Positions 32,710 through 41,675 of a DNA stretch of 64,000 nt are shown here, in pieces (within the stretch, counting starts at the first letter, position 1; the number at the start of each line of letters is the position of its first letter). Below the pieces are notes generated by a model, which was given only the letters and a program-made list of their open reading frames with translations, was not told the origin of the DNA and did no database searches. Made by a program: the position numbers and the translations under genes. This stretch comes from Blastococcus sp. CPCC 205250 (GTDB lineage Bacteria; Actinomycetota; Actinomycetes; Mycobacteriales; Geodermatophilaceae), in assembly GCF_019799925.1 (NCBI RefSeq), contig NZ_JABGCG010000006.1, positions 292,543-356,542 on the forward strand, in the 5' to 3' direction.

Positions 32710-33738
32710 GTGCGCATCGGAGTCCTGACCGGCGGCGGTGACTGCCCGGGTCTGAACGCCGTGATCCGGTCGGTGGTCCGGACCGCGACGACGCAGTACG
32801 ACAGCCAGGTCATCGGTTTCCGGGACGGTTGGCGCGGGCTGCTGGAGGACCGCAGCACCCCGCTCGACGTCGCCGCCGTCGACGGCCTGCTCACCCGCGG
32901 CGGGACGACCCTGGGCTCTGCGCGCGTCGCGCCCGAGAAGCTGCGCGCCGGCATCGACGAGATGATCGGCACGCTCGACCAGCACGGCGTCGACGTCCTC
33001 ATCCCGATCGGCGGCGAGGGCACGCTGACCGCGGCGCACCTGCTGTCGGAGGCGGGCGTCCCCGTGGTCGGCGTCCCCAAGACGATCGACAACGACATCG
33101 ACGGCACCGACCTGACCTTCGGCTTCGACACCGCGGTCAGCATCGCGACTGAGCTCATCGACCGGCTGCACACCACCGCGGAGTCCCACCAGCGGGTGCT
33201 GCTGGTCGAGGTGATGGGCCGGCACGCGGGGTGGATCGCGCTGCACGCGGGGCTCGCCGCCGGCGCACACCTCACGCTCGTGCCGGAGGAGCCCTTCGAC
33301 GTCGACGAGGTCGTGCGGCTGGTCTGCCAGCGGTTCGACCGCGGCGACTCGCACGTGATCGGCGTGGTCGCCGAGGGGGCGCAGCCGCTCCCCGGGCAGA
33401 TGGACTTCCGGATCGGCGGGGTCGACGAGTTCGGCCACCGCCGCTTCACCGGCGTCGCCCAGCAGCTGGGGGAGGAGCTGGAGCGCCGCACCGGCAAGGA
33501 GGTGCGGGCGACCGTGCTCGGGCACGTCCAGCGGGGCGGGACGCCGACCTCGTTCGACCGCGTCCTGGCCACCCGCTTCGGCCTGCACGCCGCCGTCGCC
33601 GCCCACGAGGGCCACCACGGCTCGATGGTCGCCCTGCACGGCACCGAGATCGGGCTGGTGCCGCTGGCCCGCGCCGTCGCCCGGCTCAAGACGGTCACCC
33701 CCACCCGGCTGGCGGAGCTGCGCGCCTTCACCGGCTGA
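32710..33738 (+). CDS. pfkA: 6-phosphofructokinase (group III, probably ATP-dependent)
   Basis: The 342-residue PfkA-family enzyme phosphorylates fructose 6-phosphate. LTGGGDCPGLNAVIR is the N-terminal nucleotide-binding site. GGEGT places Glu103-Gly104, and PKTIDNDID gives Lys124 with catalytic Asp127. Gly104 is found in ATP-dependent enzymes, whereas an Asp there marks the pyrophosphate type. Lys124 with Gly104 is the combination reported for actinobacterial group III enzymes such as that of Streptomyces. MGRHAGWIA and HVQRGGTPTSFDR complete the family pattern. ATP as donor is an inference. Confidence 0.92.
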   Translation: MRIGVLTGGGDCPGLNAVIRSVVRTATTQYDSQVIGFRDGWRGLLEDRSTPLDVAAVDGLLTRGGTTLGSARVAPEKLRAGIDEMIGTLDQHGVDVLIPIGGEGTLTAAHLLSEAGVPVVGVPKTIDNDIDGTDLTFGFDTAVSIATELIDRLHTTAESHQRVLLVEVMGRHAGWIALHAGLAAGAHLTLVPEEPFDVDEVVRLVCQRFDRGDSHVIGVVAEGAQPLPGQMDFRIGGVDEFGHRRFTGVAQQLGEELERRTGKEVRATVLGHVQRGGTPTSFDRVLATRFGLHAAVAAHEGHHGSMVALHGTEIGLVPLARAVARLKTVTPTRLAELRAFTG

Positions 33739-33743
33739 GCCGC

Positions 33744-33774
33744 CGCCGTCGCCCCGCCGTCGCCCGCCGTCGCC
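33744..33774. repeat. Triple 10-bp direct repeat between pfkA and the thioredoxin-fold gene
   Basis: CGCCGTCGCC occurs three times at 33744, 33755 and 33765 in the 73-base gap. No hairpin is formed. Probably simple-sequence expansion. Confidence 0.6.
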
Positions 33775-33811
33775 CTGCCGCAGCCCGGGCTCGCGGCGCA
33801 CACTCGACGGC

Positions 33812-34180
33812 ATGGGCACCGTGAGCCTCCGCCGGGCGGACTTCGCGACGGCGGTCGCCGGCGCGGGGATCGTGCTGGTCGACTTCCGCGCCGCCACGTC
33901 GGGCTCCAGCCGCGCCTTCGCCACGGTCTTCGACGCCGCGGGCGAGCGGCACCCCGACCTGCTCTTCGCCGCCGTCGACACCGAGGTGGAGGAGGAGCTG
34001 GCCGCCGAGGTGGGGGTGCGCACCGCGCCGACGCTCATGGTGTTCCGGGACGGCGTGCTGGTGTTCGCCGAGCCCGGCTGGTTCCCCGGCGACTCGCTCG
34101 ACCTGCTCGTCGCCACGGTCCGCGACCTGGACATGGCCGCCGTCCGCGAGACCTACCCCGCCCCGCCGCAGCCCCGCTGA
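33812..34180 (+). CDS. Thioredoxin-fold protein lacking the CXXC active site
   Basis: The 122-residue protein follows the thioredoxin fold: VLVDFRA strand at 21-27, then helix, LLFAAVDTEVEEELAAEVGV, and the cis-proline TAPTLMVF at Pro73. The place of the catalytic WCGPC is taken by TSGSS (Ser30, Gly31, Ser32, Ser33), and the protein has no cysteine at all. It cannot be a disulfide reductase; a binding or chaperone role is possible. It is a single gene downstream of pfkA. Confidence 0.85.
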   Translation: MGTVSLRRADFATAVAGAGIVLVDFRAATSGSSRAFATVFDAAGERHPDLLFAAVDTEVEEELAAEVGVRTAPTLMVFRDGVLVFAEPGWFPGDSLDLLVATVRDLDMAAVRETYPAPPQPR

Positions 34181-34247
34181 CCCGCGCGGCCCACGCCACG
34201 GACCGCCGGGCGGCGCGGACGCCGGATGAGGCGGAGGATCGGCAGTC

Positions 34248-35780
34248 GTGACCCGCTCGACCCCGAACGCCCGCACCGACGCTCCGGACGGCGGGTACGA
34301 GCCCGACCCCCGCCGCTGGACGGCGCTGTGGGTGACCCTCGTCGCGGGCTTCATGAGCCTGCTCGACGTCAGCATCGTCTCCGTGGCGCTGCCCTCCATG
34401 CAGGAGGGGCTGGGCGCCTCGCCGGCCGCCGTCCAGTGGGTGGTCTCGGGCTACGCGCTGACCTTCGGCCTGATGCTCGTGCCGGCGGGGCGGCTGGGTG
34501 ATGCCTACGGCCGGCGGCGGCTGTTCCTCGTCGGCCTCGCCGGGTTCGTGCTCGCCAGCGCGGCCGCCGGTGCCGCGCCGAACGTCGAGTCCCTCGTCGC
34601 CGCCCGTCTCGTGCAGGGACTGGCCGCCGGCTGCCTCGCGCCGCAGAACTCCGCGCTGATCCAGCAGCTGTTCCGCGGCGCCGAGCGCGGCCGCGCCTTC
34701 GGCCTGTTCGGCGCCACCATCGGCATCTCCACGGCGGCCGGGCCGGTCGTCGGCGGGCTGATCCTCGCCCTGGCCGGGGACGCCAGCGGCTGGCGGTGGG
34801 TCTTCTACGTCAACGTGCCGATCGGCGCCCTGGCCTTCGTGCTGGCGCTGCGGCTGCTGCCCCGGGCAGCCTCCGGCGACCGCGGGCACATCGACCTCGT
34901 CGGGGTCGCGCTGCTCGGCGGCGGCGCGCTGGCGCTGCTGTTCCCGCTCGTGCAGGCCGAGGCCGGCGGGCTGCGGTCGCTGTGGTGGCTGTTCCCGGTC
35001 GGCGTGCTGCTGGTGGTCGCCTTCGCGAAGTGGGAGCAGCGGGTCGTCCGCCGCGGCGGGCAGCCGGTGTTCGACCCCCGGCTGGTCACCCGCACCCGCG
35101 GCTACTCCTCGGGCGCGGCGCTGGGCACCGTGTACTTCCTCGGCTTCAGCGGCATCTGGCTGGTGCTGGCGCTGTACTTCCAGACCGGCCTGGACTACAC
35201 GCCGCTGCAGTCGGGCCTGTCGGTGACGCCGTTCGCGCTCGGGTCGGCGTGCACCGCGGTGCTGGCCGGGCGGCTCATCGAGCGGTACGGCCGCGCGCTC
35301 ACCGTCCTCGGCCTGGCCGGCGTGGCCGTGGGACTGGCCGCGACGGCGGTCGTCCTGCTGCTCGTGCCGCCGGAGTGGGCCGGGTGGGCGGTCGCGCCGA
35401 CCCTGCTGCTGGGCGGCATCGGCGGCGGCTTCGTGATCTCGCCCAACATCACGATGACCCTGCGCAACGTGCCCGTGGAGATGGCCGGCGCGGCCGGCGG
35501 CGGTCTGCAGACGGCGCAGCGCTTCGGCGCCTCGATCGGCACGGCCGCGCTGCCCGGCCTGTTCTACGTCGTCCTCTCCTCGGCCGACGGCGACTACTCC
35601 GTGGCCGCGGCCGCCGGCCTGGCGGTCGCGCTGGTCACCACGCTGGCGGCCCTCGTGCTCGCCGTCCTGGACTGGCGGCGCGACCGGCGCGACGACGCCC
35701 GCGACCGCGCCCGGGAGGCGGCGCCCGCCCGGGACGACGACGTGCCGGTCACCCACGGCGCCACCGCCTGGCACCCCTGA
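34248..35780 (+). CDS. DHA2-family (EmrB/QacA-like) MFS multidrug exporter
   Basis: The 510-residue proton antiporter has 14 predicted membrane helices. Motif A-like GRLGDAYGRRRLFLVG lies between helices 2 and 3, the DHA2 N-terminal element LLDVSIVSVALPSM in helix 1, and the antiporter motif C-like GPVVGGLILALAG in helix 5. The C-terminal tail is charged and cytoplasmic. It likely exports drugs or organic cations. No regulator gene is adjacent. The GTG start has GGAGG upstream. Confidence 0.9.
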   Translation: MTRSTPNARTDAPDGGYEPDPRRWTALWVTLVAGFMSLLDVSIVSVALPSMQEGLGASPAAVQWVVSGYALTFGLMLVPAGRLGDAYGRRRLFLVGLAGFVLASAAAGAAPNVESLVAARLVQGLAAGCLAPQNSALIQQLFRGAERGRAFGLFGATIGISTAAGPVVGGLILALAGDASGWRWVFYVNVPIGALAFVLALRLLPRAASGDRGHIDLVGVALLGGGALALLFPLVQAEAGGLRSLWWLFPVGVLLVVAFAKWEQRVVRRGGQPVFDPRLVTRTRGYSSGAALGTVYFLGFSGIWLVLALYFQTGLDYTPLQSGLSVTPFALGSACTAVLAGRLIERYGRALTVLGLAGVAVGLAATAVVLLLVPPEWAGWAVAPTLLLGGIGGGFVISPNITMTLRNVPVEMAGAAGGGLQTAQRFGASIGTAALPGLFYVVLSSADGDYSVAAAAGLAVALVTTLAALVLAVLDWRRDRRDDARDRAREAAPARDDDVPVTHGATAWHP

Positions 35781-35839
35781 GCGGGGCGGGGAGGTGGGCG
35801 GGGGGACCGCGGTGGCGGTCGTACGGTAGGGATGTCGGT

Positions 35840-36358
35840 ATGCCGCTGTTCTCGTTCGAGGGCCGTTCGCCCCAGGTGCACCCCGACGCCTTCGTGGCCC
35901 CGACCGCGACGCTCGTCGGCGACGTCGTCGTCGAGGCCGGCGCCTCGATCTGGTACGGCGCGGTGCTGCGCGCCGACTTCGGCCGGATCATCGTGCGGGC
36001 CGGGGCCAACGTGCAGGACGGCTCGGTGCTGCACGGCGGCGAGCCCACCGAGATCGGCGCGGGCGCCAGCGTCGCGCACGGCTGCGTCGTCCACGGCGCG
36101 CAGATCGGGGAGGGCTCCCTGATCGGCAACAACTCCACCGTCCAGGACGGCGCCCGCATCGGGCACCACACCCTCATCGGCGCGGGCAGCCTGGTGGCGC
36201 CGGGCGCGGAGATCCCCGACGAGGTGGTCGCCCTCGGCTCCCCGGCGAAGGTGCGCGGCCCGCTGACCGAGAGCACCGCGTTCTGGGTGACGAACAACGG
36301 TGCCGAGTACCAGGCGCTCGCGCGCCGGCACGCCGCCGGCATCGAACAGGTGGGGTGA
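35840..36358 (+). CDS. Gamma-carbonic anhydrase family protein (left-handed beta-helix)
   Basis: The 172-residue hexapeptide-repeat protein includes FVAPTATLVGDVVVEAGASIWYGAVLRAD, NVQDGSVLH with the first zinc His, and VAHGCVVHGAQIGEGSLIGNNS carrying the two further His ligands (AHGCVVH). The Arg/Asp/Gln set of gamma carbonic anhydrases (VLRAD, NVQD) is present. It may hydrate CO2 or be a related acyltransferase-like protein such as PaaY. A -10-like TAGGGA ends 7 bases before the ATG. Confidence 0.9.
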   Translation: MPLFSFEGRSPQVHPDAFVAPTATLVGDVVVEAGASIWYGAVLRADFGRIIVRAGANVQDGSVLHGGEPTEIGAGASVAHGCVVHGAQIGEGSLIGNNSTVQDGARIGHHTLIGAGSLVAPGAEIPDEVVALGSPAKVRGPLTESTAFWVTNNGAEYQALARRHAAGIEQVG

Positions 36359-36370
36359 GCGAGGTCCGGC

Positions 36371-38215
36371 TCAGACCCCAGTCGCCGTCCGGGCACGTCG
36401 CTGCGCGGCCATGCGGACGGGGGTGTCGCCGGTGCCGTACCCGTCGTAGCCGCCGATGCGCTGCACGACCTCGAGGAAGACCCGGTCCCCGAGGACCTGC
36501 GTCGCCAGGTGCAGGTAGCCGCCCGTGGCGTCCTCCTCGTACATGAGGCCGTGCTCGCGGACGGCGGCGAGCAGGTCCGGTGGGAGGTCCAGCCGGGCCT
36601 CGAGGTCGTCGGCGTAGTTGGCCGGCACCGGGGCGAGGGGTGCACCGGCCTCGCGGAGGGCGACGGCGGTGGCCACCAGGTCGTCGGTGAGGAAGGCGAC
36701 GTACTGGGGCGCGGGGACGCCGGGTGACCACCCGCCACGCCGCAGCGTCGGCACGCTGAGGGTGAGCCGGACCCCGCGGTGGGAGCCGGTCACCGCCCGC
36801 GTGCGGACCAGGCCGAACGGTGCCGCGACCTCCGTGACGTCGCGCAGCTCCAAGCCCAGCACGGCCCGGTAGAACAACGCTGCCTCGTCGAAGGAGTCGA
36901 AGGGCTGGGTGAGCCCGATGTGGTCGATGCGGCGCAGGCCGGCCCCCGAGCCGGCTGCATTCCCGGTCGGCAGGAAGTCGGCCGGCCAGCCCTCCGGACC
37001 GGTACGGGTGAAGAACACCTGCGTGCCGTCCGGAGCGGCGATCGCGGACAACTCCGCCTCGGCGGCCCCCCGGGCACGCGGCAGGACCGGCGCCCCGAGG
37101 GCGATCGACCGCGCCGCCGAGCGCGGCGGGTCGGCGCTCTCCAGCCCGAGCGCGGCCACGGCCGCGACGCCGGCCCCGTCCGGGCGGACCACCGACGCGT
37201 TGAGCAGCACGCGGGCCGCGTCCTGCTCCCACAGCTGGACCGGCTTGGACCGGTGCTGGCCGGTGTGCGTGAAGCCCAGCTGCGCCAGGACCCCGGCGAC
37301 CTGCGGCCCGGAGACGCCGTCGACCGCGAGCTCGGCGAAGGAGTGCCCGGTCAGCTCCGGTGCCTGCGGCAGCGGTCGCGGGCCGGCCGCGGCGGGCAGC
37401 GCCTCCTCCAGCCACTGGAGCGACCGCATGCCGTCCACCGCGGCCCGCATGGGGTCGGCCTGGCGGTACACGTCGTTGAAGACCTCGAGCGACAGCGGCC
37501 CGGCGTAGCCGGCGAGGAGCACGTGCCCGAGGAAGGACGGCAGGTCGAAGGAGCCCTGACCGGGGAAGAGCCGGTGGTGCCGGCTCCACTGGAGCACGTC
37601 CATGTGCAGCGCCGGGGCGTCGGCGAGCTGCAGGAAGAACAGCTTCTCGGCGGGCACGGCGGCGAACCCGGCCGGGTCCCCGCCGCGGGAGAGGACGTGG
37701 AAGCTGTCGAGGCACAGCCCCACCGCCGGGACGTCGGCGCGCCGGACGACATCCCACGAGGCCTCCCACGTCGACACGTGGGTGCCCCAGGCGAGCGCCT
37801 CGTAGGCGATCCGCAGTCCCCGCCGCCCGGCGCGGCCGCCGAGCTCGGCCAGCTGCTCGGCGAGCCGGTCAGGGTCGGCCACCCCGTCCGGGGCGACCGA
37901 GGAGCACACGAGCACCGTGTCGGCGCCGAGGGCGGTCATCACGTCGAACTTGTGCTCGGCGCGGCGCAGGTTCCTGGCGAAGCGCTCGTCGTCGGTGGAG
38001 TCCAGGTCGCGGAAGGGCTGGTACAGGTCGACGGTGAGCCCGCGGCCGGCGCACTGGGCGGCGACCTCCGCGGGGGACCACGCCGAGGCGAGCAGGTCGG
38101 GTTCGAACAGCTCGATGCCGTCGAAGCCCGCGGCCGCGGCGGCGTCCAGCTTGTCCTCCAGCGTCCCGGAGAGGCAGACGGTCGCGATCGCGCGACGTCG
38201 GGGAGCCGGGCTCAT
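36371..38215 (-). CDS. quiC1: Bifunctional 3-dehydroshikimate dehydratase / HPPD-like protein
   Basis: Residues ~10-270 of this 614-residue protein form a xylose-isomerase-like TIM barrel with metal ligands in the contexts AYEALAWG, CLDSFHVL and LSLEVFND, like QuiC/AsbF dehydroshikimate dehydratases. Residues ~300-595 are a 4-hydroxyphenylpyruvate-dioxygenase-like double VOC domain (DHIGLTQPFDSFDEAALFYRAVLG; FLEVVQRIGGYDGYG at the end). This fused architecture is known from QuiC1, which makes protocatechuate from 3-dehydroshikimate; the VOC half has no settled role. It is coupled by ATGA overlap to the shikimate dehydrogenase gene and forms the end of the TRAP operon. Confidence 0.9.
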   Translation of the reverse strand: MSPAPRRRAIATVCLSGTLEDKLDAAAAAGFDGIELFEPDLLASAWSPAEVAAQCAGRGLTVDLYQPFRDLDSTDDERFARNLRRAEHKFDVMTALGADTVLVCSSVAPDGVADPDRLAEQLAELGGRAGRRGLRIAYEALAWGTHVSTWEASWDVVRRADVPAVGLCLDSFHVLSRGGDPAGFAAVPAEKLFFLQLADAPALHMDVLQWSRHHRLFPGQGSFDLPSFLGHVLLAGYAGPLSLEVFNDVYRQADPMRAAVDGMRSLQWLEEALPAAAGPRPLPQAPELTGHSFAELAVDGVSGPQVAGVLAQLGFTHTGQHRSKPVQLWEQDAARVLLNASVVRPDGAGVAAVAALGLESADPPRSAARSIALGAPVLPRARGAAEAELSAIAAPDGTQVFFTRTGPEGWPADFLPTGNAAGSGAGLRRIDHIGLTQPFDSFDEAALFYRAVLGLELRDVTEVAAPFGLVRTRAVTGSHRGVRLTLSVPTLRRGGWSPGVPAPQYVAFLTDDLVATAVALREAGAPLAPVPANYADDLEARLDLPPDLLAAVREHGLMYEEDATGGYLHLATQVLGDRVFLEVVQRIGGYDGYGTGDTPVRMAAQRRARTATGV

Positions 38216-39081
38216 GACGTGGGGTCCTCCGTCTCCCCGAGAGCGGGGTGGTCCTCGAGGAGCGACACCGCGCGCAGCTCGTCGGGCGTGGTCGTGCCGA
38301 AGCCGAAGAACTCCAGGTAGGCGGGGATTTGCTCGTAGAGCATGTCCGTGCCCACCTGCACGGCGCAGCCGCGCTCCATGGCGGCGCGCAGGAACGGGGT
38401 GAACTGCTGGCGCATGACGACCTCGCCCACGAACGTCGCCGGCGAGAGCCGCGTGACGTCGACGGGCAGCGGGTCGTGGTCGTCCATGCCCAGCGGGGAG
38501 GCGTTGACCACGAGGTCGTAGCCGTCGGGGTCCGCGGAGCCGGTGCGGACCTCCAGCTCGGGGAAGTGCTCCTCCAGGCGTCCCCGGAGGACGGCGGAGG
38601 CTCCGGCGCTCGGGTCATACAGGCCCAGGGCCGCCACCCCGGCCTCGGCGAGCGAGGCGGCGATCGGGGAGCCGACGCCGCCGTTGCCCACGACCAGGGC
38701 CCGCGTGCCCCGGGGGTCGAAGCCCTTGCGGAGCACCCCGCGGACGAACCCGGTGCCGTCGAACTGGTCGGCGTACAGGGAGCCGTCCTCGCGCAGGAGG
38801 ACGGCGTTCGCGGCCCCCGCGACCCGGGCGGCCCGCGAGAGGTCGTCGACGAGCTCGGTGGTGGTGACCTTGTGCGGCATGGTGACCAGGGCCCCGCGGA
38901 TGTTGGTCAGGGTGAACAGGGCGCGGAGGAAGTCCGGGTAGTTCGCCGCCTCGACCCCCATGGGCACCACGACGGCGTCGATGCCCTTGCTCTCGAACCA
39001 GGGGTTGTAGACCAGCGGTGCCTTGAACGTGTGCGTGGGGTAGCCCAGGTGGGCGATCAGCGTCGTGCTTCCGCTGAGCAT
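38212..39081 (-). CDS. Shikimate/quinate dehydrogenase family protein
   Basis: The 289-residue AroE-type fold has the substrate-binding N domain with LVTMPHKVT (the catalytic Lys region) and DQFDGTGFVRGV with the catalytic Asp, then the nucleotide motif VVGNGGVGSPIAASLAEAG. The usual GAGGA is GNGGV, and the next strand ends in LYDPS (an acidic residue), which suggests NAD rather than NADP. With aroQ and quiC1 next to it, a catabolic role (shikimate or quinate oxidation) is more likely than the biosynthetic one. Start ATG 39081. Confidence 0.88.
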   Translation of the reverse strand: MLSGSTTLIAHLGYPTHTFKAPLVYNPWFESKGIDAVVVPMGVEAANYPDFLRALFTLTNIRGALVTMPHKVTTTELVDDLSRAARVAGAANAVLLREDGSLYADQFDGTGFVRGVLRKGFDPRGTRALVVGNGGVGSPIAASLAEAGVAALGLYDPSAGASAVLRGRLEEHFPELEVRTGSADPDGYDLVVNASPLGMDDHDPLPVDVTRLSPATFVGEVVMRQQFTPFLRAAMERGCAVQVGTDMLYEQIPAYLEFFGFGTTTPDELRAVSLLEDHPALGETEDPTS

Positions 39082-39119
39082 GGTGGTGCCTGCCTCCTCA
39101 GATGTGGCCGGACCGGCCC

Positions 39120-39158
39120 GGTCCCCGGGGCGACGCTCAGCCGGTCGCTCCGGGGACC
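39120..39158 (-). terminator. Intra-operon hairpin between dctP and the dehydrogenase gene
   Basis: Bases 39120-39134 pair with 39144-39158 (15 bp, one G-T/mismatch) around a 9-base loop. It lies between dctP (end 39166) and the downstream dehydrogenase (start 39081), all on the same strand. It probably acts as an attenuator or 3' stabiliser that keeps the binding-protein message more abundant. Confidence 0.55.
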
Positions 39159-39165
39159 GGCCACG

Positions 39166-40206
39166 TCACTCCGCGGAGTCGCGGATCGCCTCGTACGTCT
39201 CGAGCAGTTCCCCGCTGTAGTTCTCCTGGAAGTACTCCTCTGCCCGCTCGCGGAAGGCGTCGACGTCGACGTCGTCGATGATCTCGAAGTCACCGCCGGC
39301 CGCCCACTCGTCGAGCTGGGCCTGCTCGTCCTCCTCGACGCACTGGGGCACCTGCTCGACGGCCGCGTCCACGGCCGCGGACAGTGCCTCCTGCTGCTCC
39401 TCCGAGAGCTCCTCCCAGACCGGGCCGACCACCACGAGGTTGGAGTTCTGCTGGTGGCCCGACAGGCTCAGGTAGTCCTGCACCTCGGCGTAGTTCTGGG
39501 CCGAGATGTTGGTGATCGGGTTCTCCTGGCCGTCGACGATGCCCTGCTGCAGAGCCAGGTAGAGCTCCTCGAAGGCGACCTCGGTCGGGGTGGCGCCCAG
39601 CGCCTCGGCGTTCATGAGGTACTGCGGCGAGTTCGGGAAGCGCATCCGCAGGCCCTCGAGGTCGCCGGGCTCCCGGATGGGCTCGCTGGCGGTGAAGTGC
39701 CGGGCCCCGGCCGACCAGGCGCCGAGGACCTGCGACCCGGTGGCGTCGGCGAAGCCCTGCCGGAGGTCCGACGACGCGTCGCCGCCGAAGAACTCTGCCA
39801 GGTGCTGGGCGTCGTCGAACGCGTAGGCGGCGTCCACGACGCCGATCGGCTCGTGCACGGCGCCCAGGGCCGACGCGCCCTGGATGTCCATGTCGTGGTC
39901 GCCGGCCACGAGGGCCTGCACGCGGTCGGCGTCGCCGCCGAGCTGGCTGGCACCGAAGACCTCCACGGTCAGGCCGACGTCGGCCGCCGCCACCTCGTCG
40001 GCGATGACCTGCGCACCGCACCGGTGCTGGGGCTGCTCGTCGGTGTAGCTGTGGGCGAGCTCGAGGGTGACCTCCCCACCACCACCGCCGCCACCGCCAC
40101 CGTCGTCCCCGCCACCGTCGTCCCCGCCGCAGGCGGCGGCGAGGAGCAGGGGCAGGGTCATCGTGGCGGCGAGCGAGAGGCGCCGGCGCCGAGAACGGAT
40201 CTTCAT
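39166..40206 (-). CDS. dctP: TRAP transporter solute-binding lipoprotein (DctP family)
   Basis: The 346-residue protein has a lipoprotein signal peptide with lipobox LAAACG near residue 26, then an Asp/Gly-rich flexible linker. The DctP domain follows with VTLELAHSYTDEQPQHRCG, the ligand-arginine segment LRMRFPNSPQYL and a central GIVDGQENPITNI. It binds the substrate outside the membrane and hands it to DctQM. Context points to quinate, shikimate or a related acid. A GGAGGG Shine-Dalgarno precedes the ATG. The 194-base gap to dctM holds only a short repeat. Confidence 0.92.
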   Translation of the reverse strand: MKIRSRRRRLSLAATMTLPLLLAAACGGDDGGGDDGGGGGGGGGEVTLELAHSYTDEQPQHRCGAQVIADEVAAADVGLTVEVFGASQLGGDADRVQALVAGDHDMDIQGASALGAVHEPIGVVDAAYAFDDAQHLAEFFGGDASSDLRQGFADATGSQVLGAWSAGARHFTASEPIREPGDLEGLRMRFPNSPQYLMNAEALGATPTEVAFEELYLALQQGIVDGQENPITNISAQNYAEVQDYLSLSGHQQNSNLVVVGPVWEELSEEQQEALSAAVDAAVEQVPQCVEEDEQAQLDEWAAGGDFEIIDDVDVDAFRERAEEYFQENYSGELLETYEAIRDSAE

Positions 40207-40340
40207 GAGTTCCCTCCGTTGGGATCGGGAGTTCCGCTGGGTTCGAGAGGTGCTGGACGTCGTGCGCCGGAGGAGTGCGCCGGCAGGCAGGGCGGTGCTG
40301 ACGTGCGGAGGATCAGGGGCGGGACGAGCAGGAGCGGGGA

Positions 40341-40372
40341 GGAGCAGGTGGGGGGCGGAGCAGGTGGGGGGC
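40341..40372. repeat. 16-bp direct repeat between dctM and dctP
   Basis: GGAGCAGGTGGGGGGC occurs twice in direct contact (40341-40356 and 40357-40372). It lies in the 194-base gap between two genes of one operon. No function is apparent. Confidence 0.6.
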
Positions 40373-40400
40373 GGACCCGGCCCGCTGCGCGAGGGCGCGG

Positions 40401-41675
40401 TCACAGGCCCAGTTGTTGCGGGAGCCAGGTGACGGCGTCGGGGAACAGGATGATCAGCCCGCAGATCGCCAGCAGCGGGATCATGAACGGCAACGAGCCG
40501 CGGAAGACCACACCCGTCGGCGCCTTGGTGATCGCGCTCAGCACGTACAGGACCGTGCCGACCGGCGGCGTGAGCAGGCCGATCATGTTCGAGATGATCA
40601 GCAGGACGCCGAGCGCGATCGGGTCCACGCCGAACTGGTTGCTGATCGGCAGGATGATCGGCACGGTCAGCACGAGGATCGCGGTCGGGTCGATGGCGGT
40701 ACCCAGGACGAGGATCACGATCGCGACGAGCAGCAGGAAGACCGTGGCGTCGTCGGTCACCGCGAAGATGGCCTCGGACAGCTTCTGGGGCACCCGCTCC
40801 CGCGCCATGATGTAGCCGAGCAGCGACGCCGACGAGACGATCAGCATGACTGCGGCCGAGATGCTGACGGTCTCCCGGAAGACCTCCGGCAGGTCCCGCA
40901 CCTTGATGCTGCGGTAGAAGAGGCAGAGCACGAACATGTAGGCGACGCCGACCGCGGCGGCCTCGGTGGGGGTGAAGGCGCCCGAGAGGATGCCGCCCAG
41001 GATGATCACCGGTGCCCCGAGGGGCCCGAGGACCCGCCGGCCGGTGTGCAGCAGCCGCGGCATCGAGAAAGGCACCGTCTGGACGTCGGGGTACCGCCGT
41101 ACCAGGACGAACACCACGATGCACAGCCCCACGGCCATGAGCAGCGCCGGGACGACGGAGGCCGCGAACAGCGCCCCGGTGGAGACCGCAGCCAGACCGG
41201 CGTAGATGACGGCCGGGATGCTCGGCGGCATCACGGGCGCGATCAGCGACGCGGCGCCGGTCACGCCGAGGGCGAACTTGAGCGGGTAGCCGTTACGGAC
41301 CATGGCCGGGATCTCGACCTTGCCGAGCGCGGCCGCGTCGGCCACCGCCGAACCGCTCATCCACGAGAAGCCGAGACTCACCCCGACGCTGACGTAGCCC
41401 AGGCTGCCGCGGACCCTGCCCATGAGCGCGAGGGCGAAGTCGAACAGCCGGTCGGCGATGCCGCCCTTGTTGGCGATGACGCCCAGCAGGATGAACAGCG
41501 GCACGGCCAGCAGCGGGAAGCTCGCGGTGGCCGCGGTGAGCAGCCGCAGGCTCGCGCCGATCGACTGGCCCTCGATCCACATGTAGGCCAGCGAGGGGCC
41601 GAGGAAGGCGAAGGCCACGGGTACCCGCAGGCACAGCAGGGCGCCGATGGCGAGGGTCAGCCAGAGGATGGTCAC
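40401..41675 (-). CDS. dctM: TRAP transporter large permease (DctM family)
   Basis: This 424-residue polytopic protein (about 12 helices) is the Na+-coupled transport subunit. It carries VPLFILLGVIANKGGIADRLF, SAVADAAALGKVEIPAM, the PVMPPSIPAVIYA element and GLLTPPVGTVLYV, all characteristic of DctM. The GTG start overlaps the dctQ stop (GTGA). Confidence 0.93.
   Translation of the reverse strand: MTILWLTLAIGALLCLRVPVAFAFLGPSLAYMWIEGQSIGASLRLLTAATASFPLLAVPLFILLGVIANKGGIADRLFDFALALMGRVRGSLGYVSVGVSLGFSWMSGSAVADAAALGKVEIPAMVRNGYPLKFALGVTGAASLIAPVMPPSIPAVIYAGLAAVSTGALFAASVVPALLMAVGLCIVVFVLVRRYPDVQTVPFSMPRLLHTGRRVLGPLGAPVIILGGILSGAFTPTEAAAVGVAYMFVLCLFYRSIKVRDLPEVFRETVSISAAVMLIVSSASLLGYIMARERVPQKLSEAIFAVTDDATVFLLLVAIVILVLGTAIDPTAILVLTVPIILPISNQFGVDPIALGVLLIISNMIGLLTPPVGTVLYVLSAITKAPTGVVFRGSLPFMIPLLAICGLIILFPDAVTWLPQQLGL

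Noticed and set aside
40207..40400. Extra gene or riboswitch between dctM and dctP
   Set aside because: The 194 bases contain only a double 16-bp repeat and no coherent frame or recognisable aptamer.
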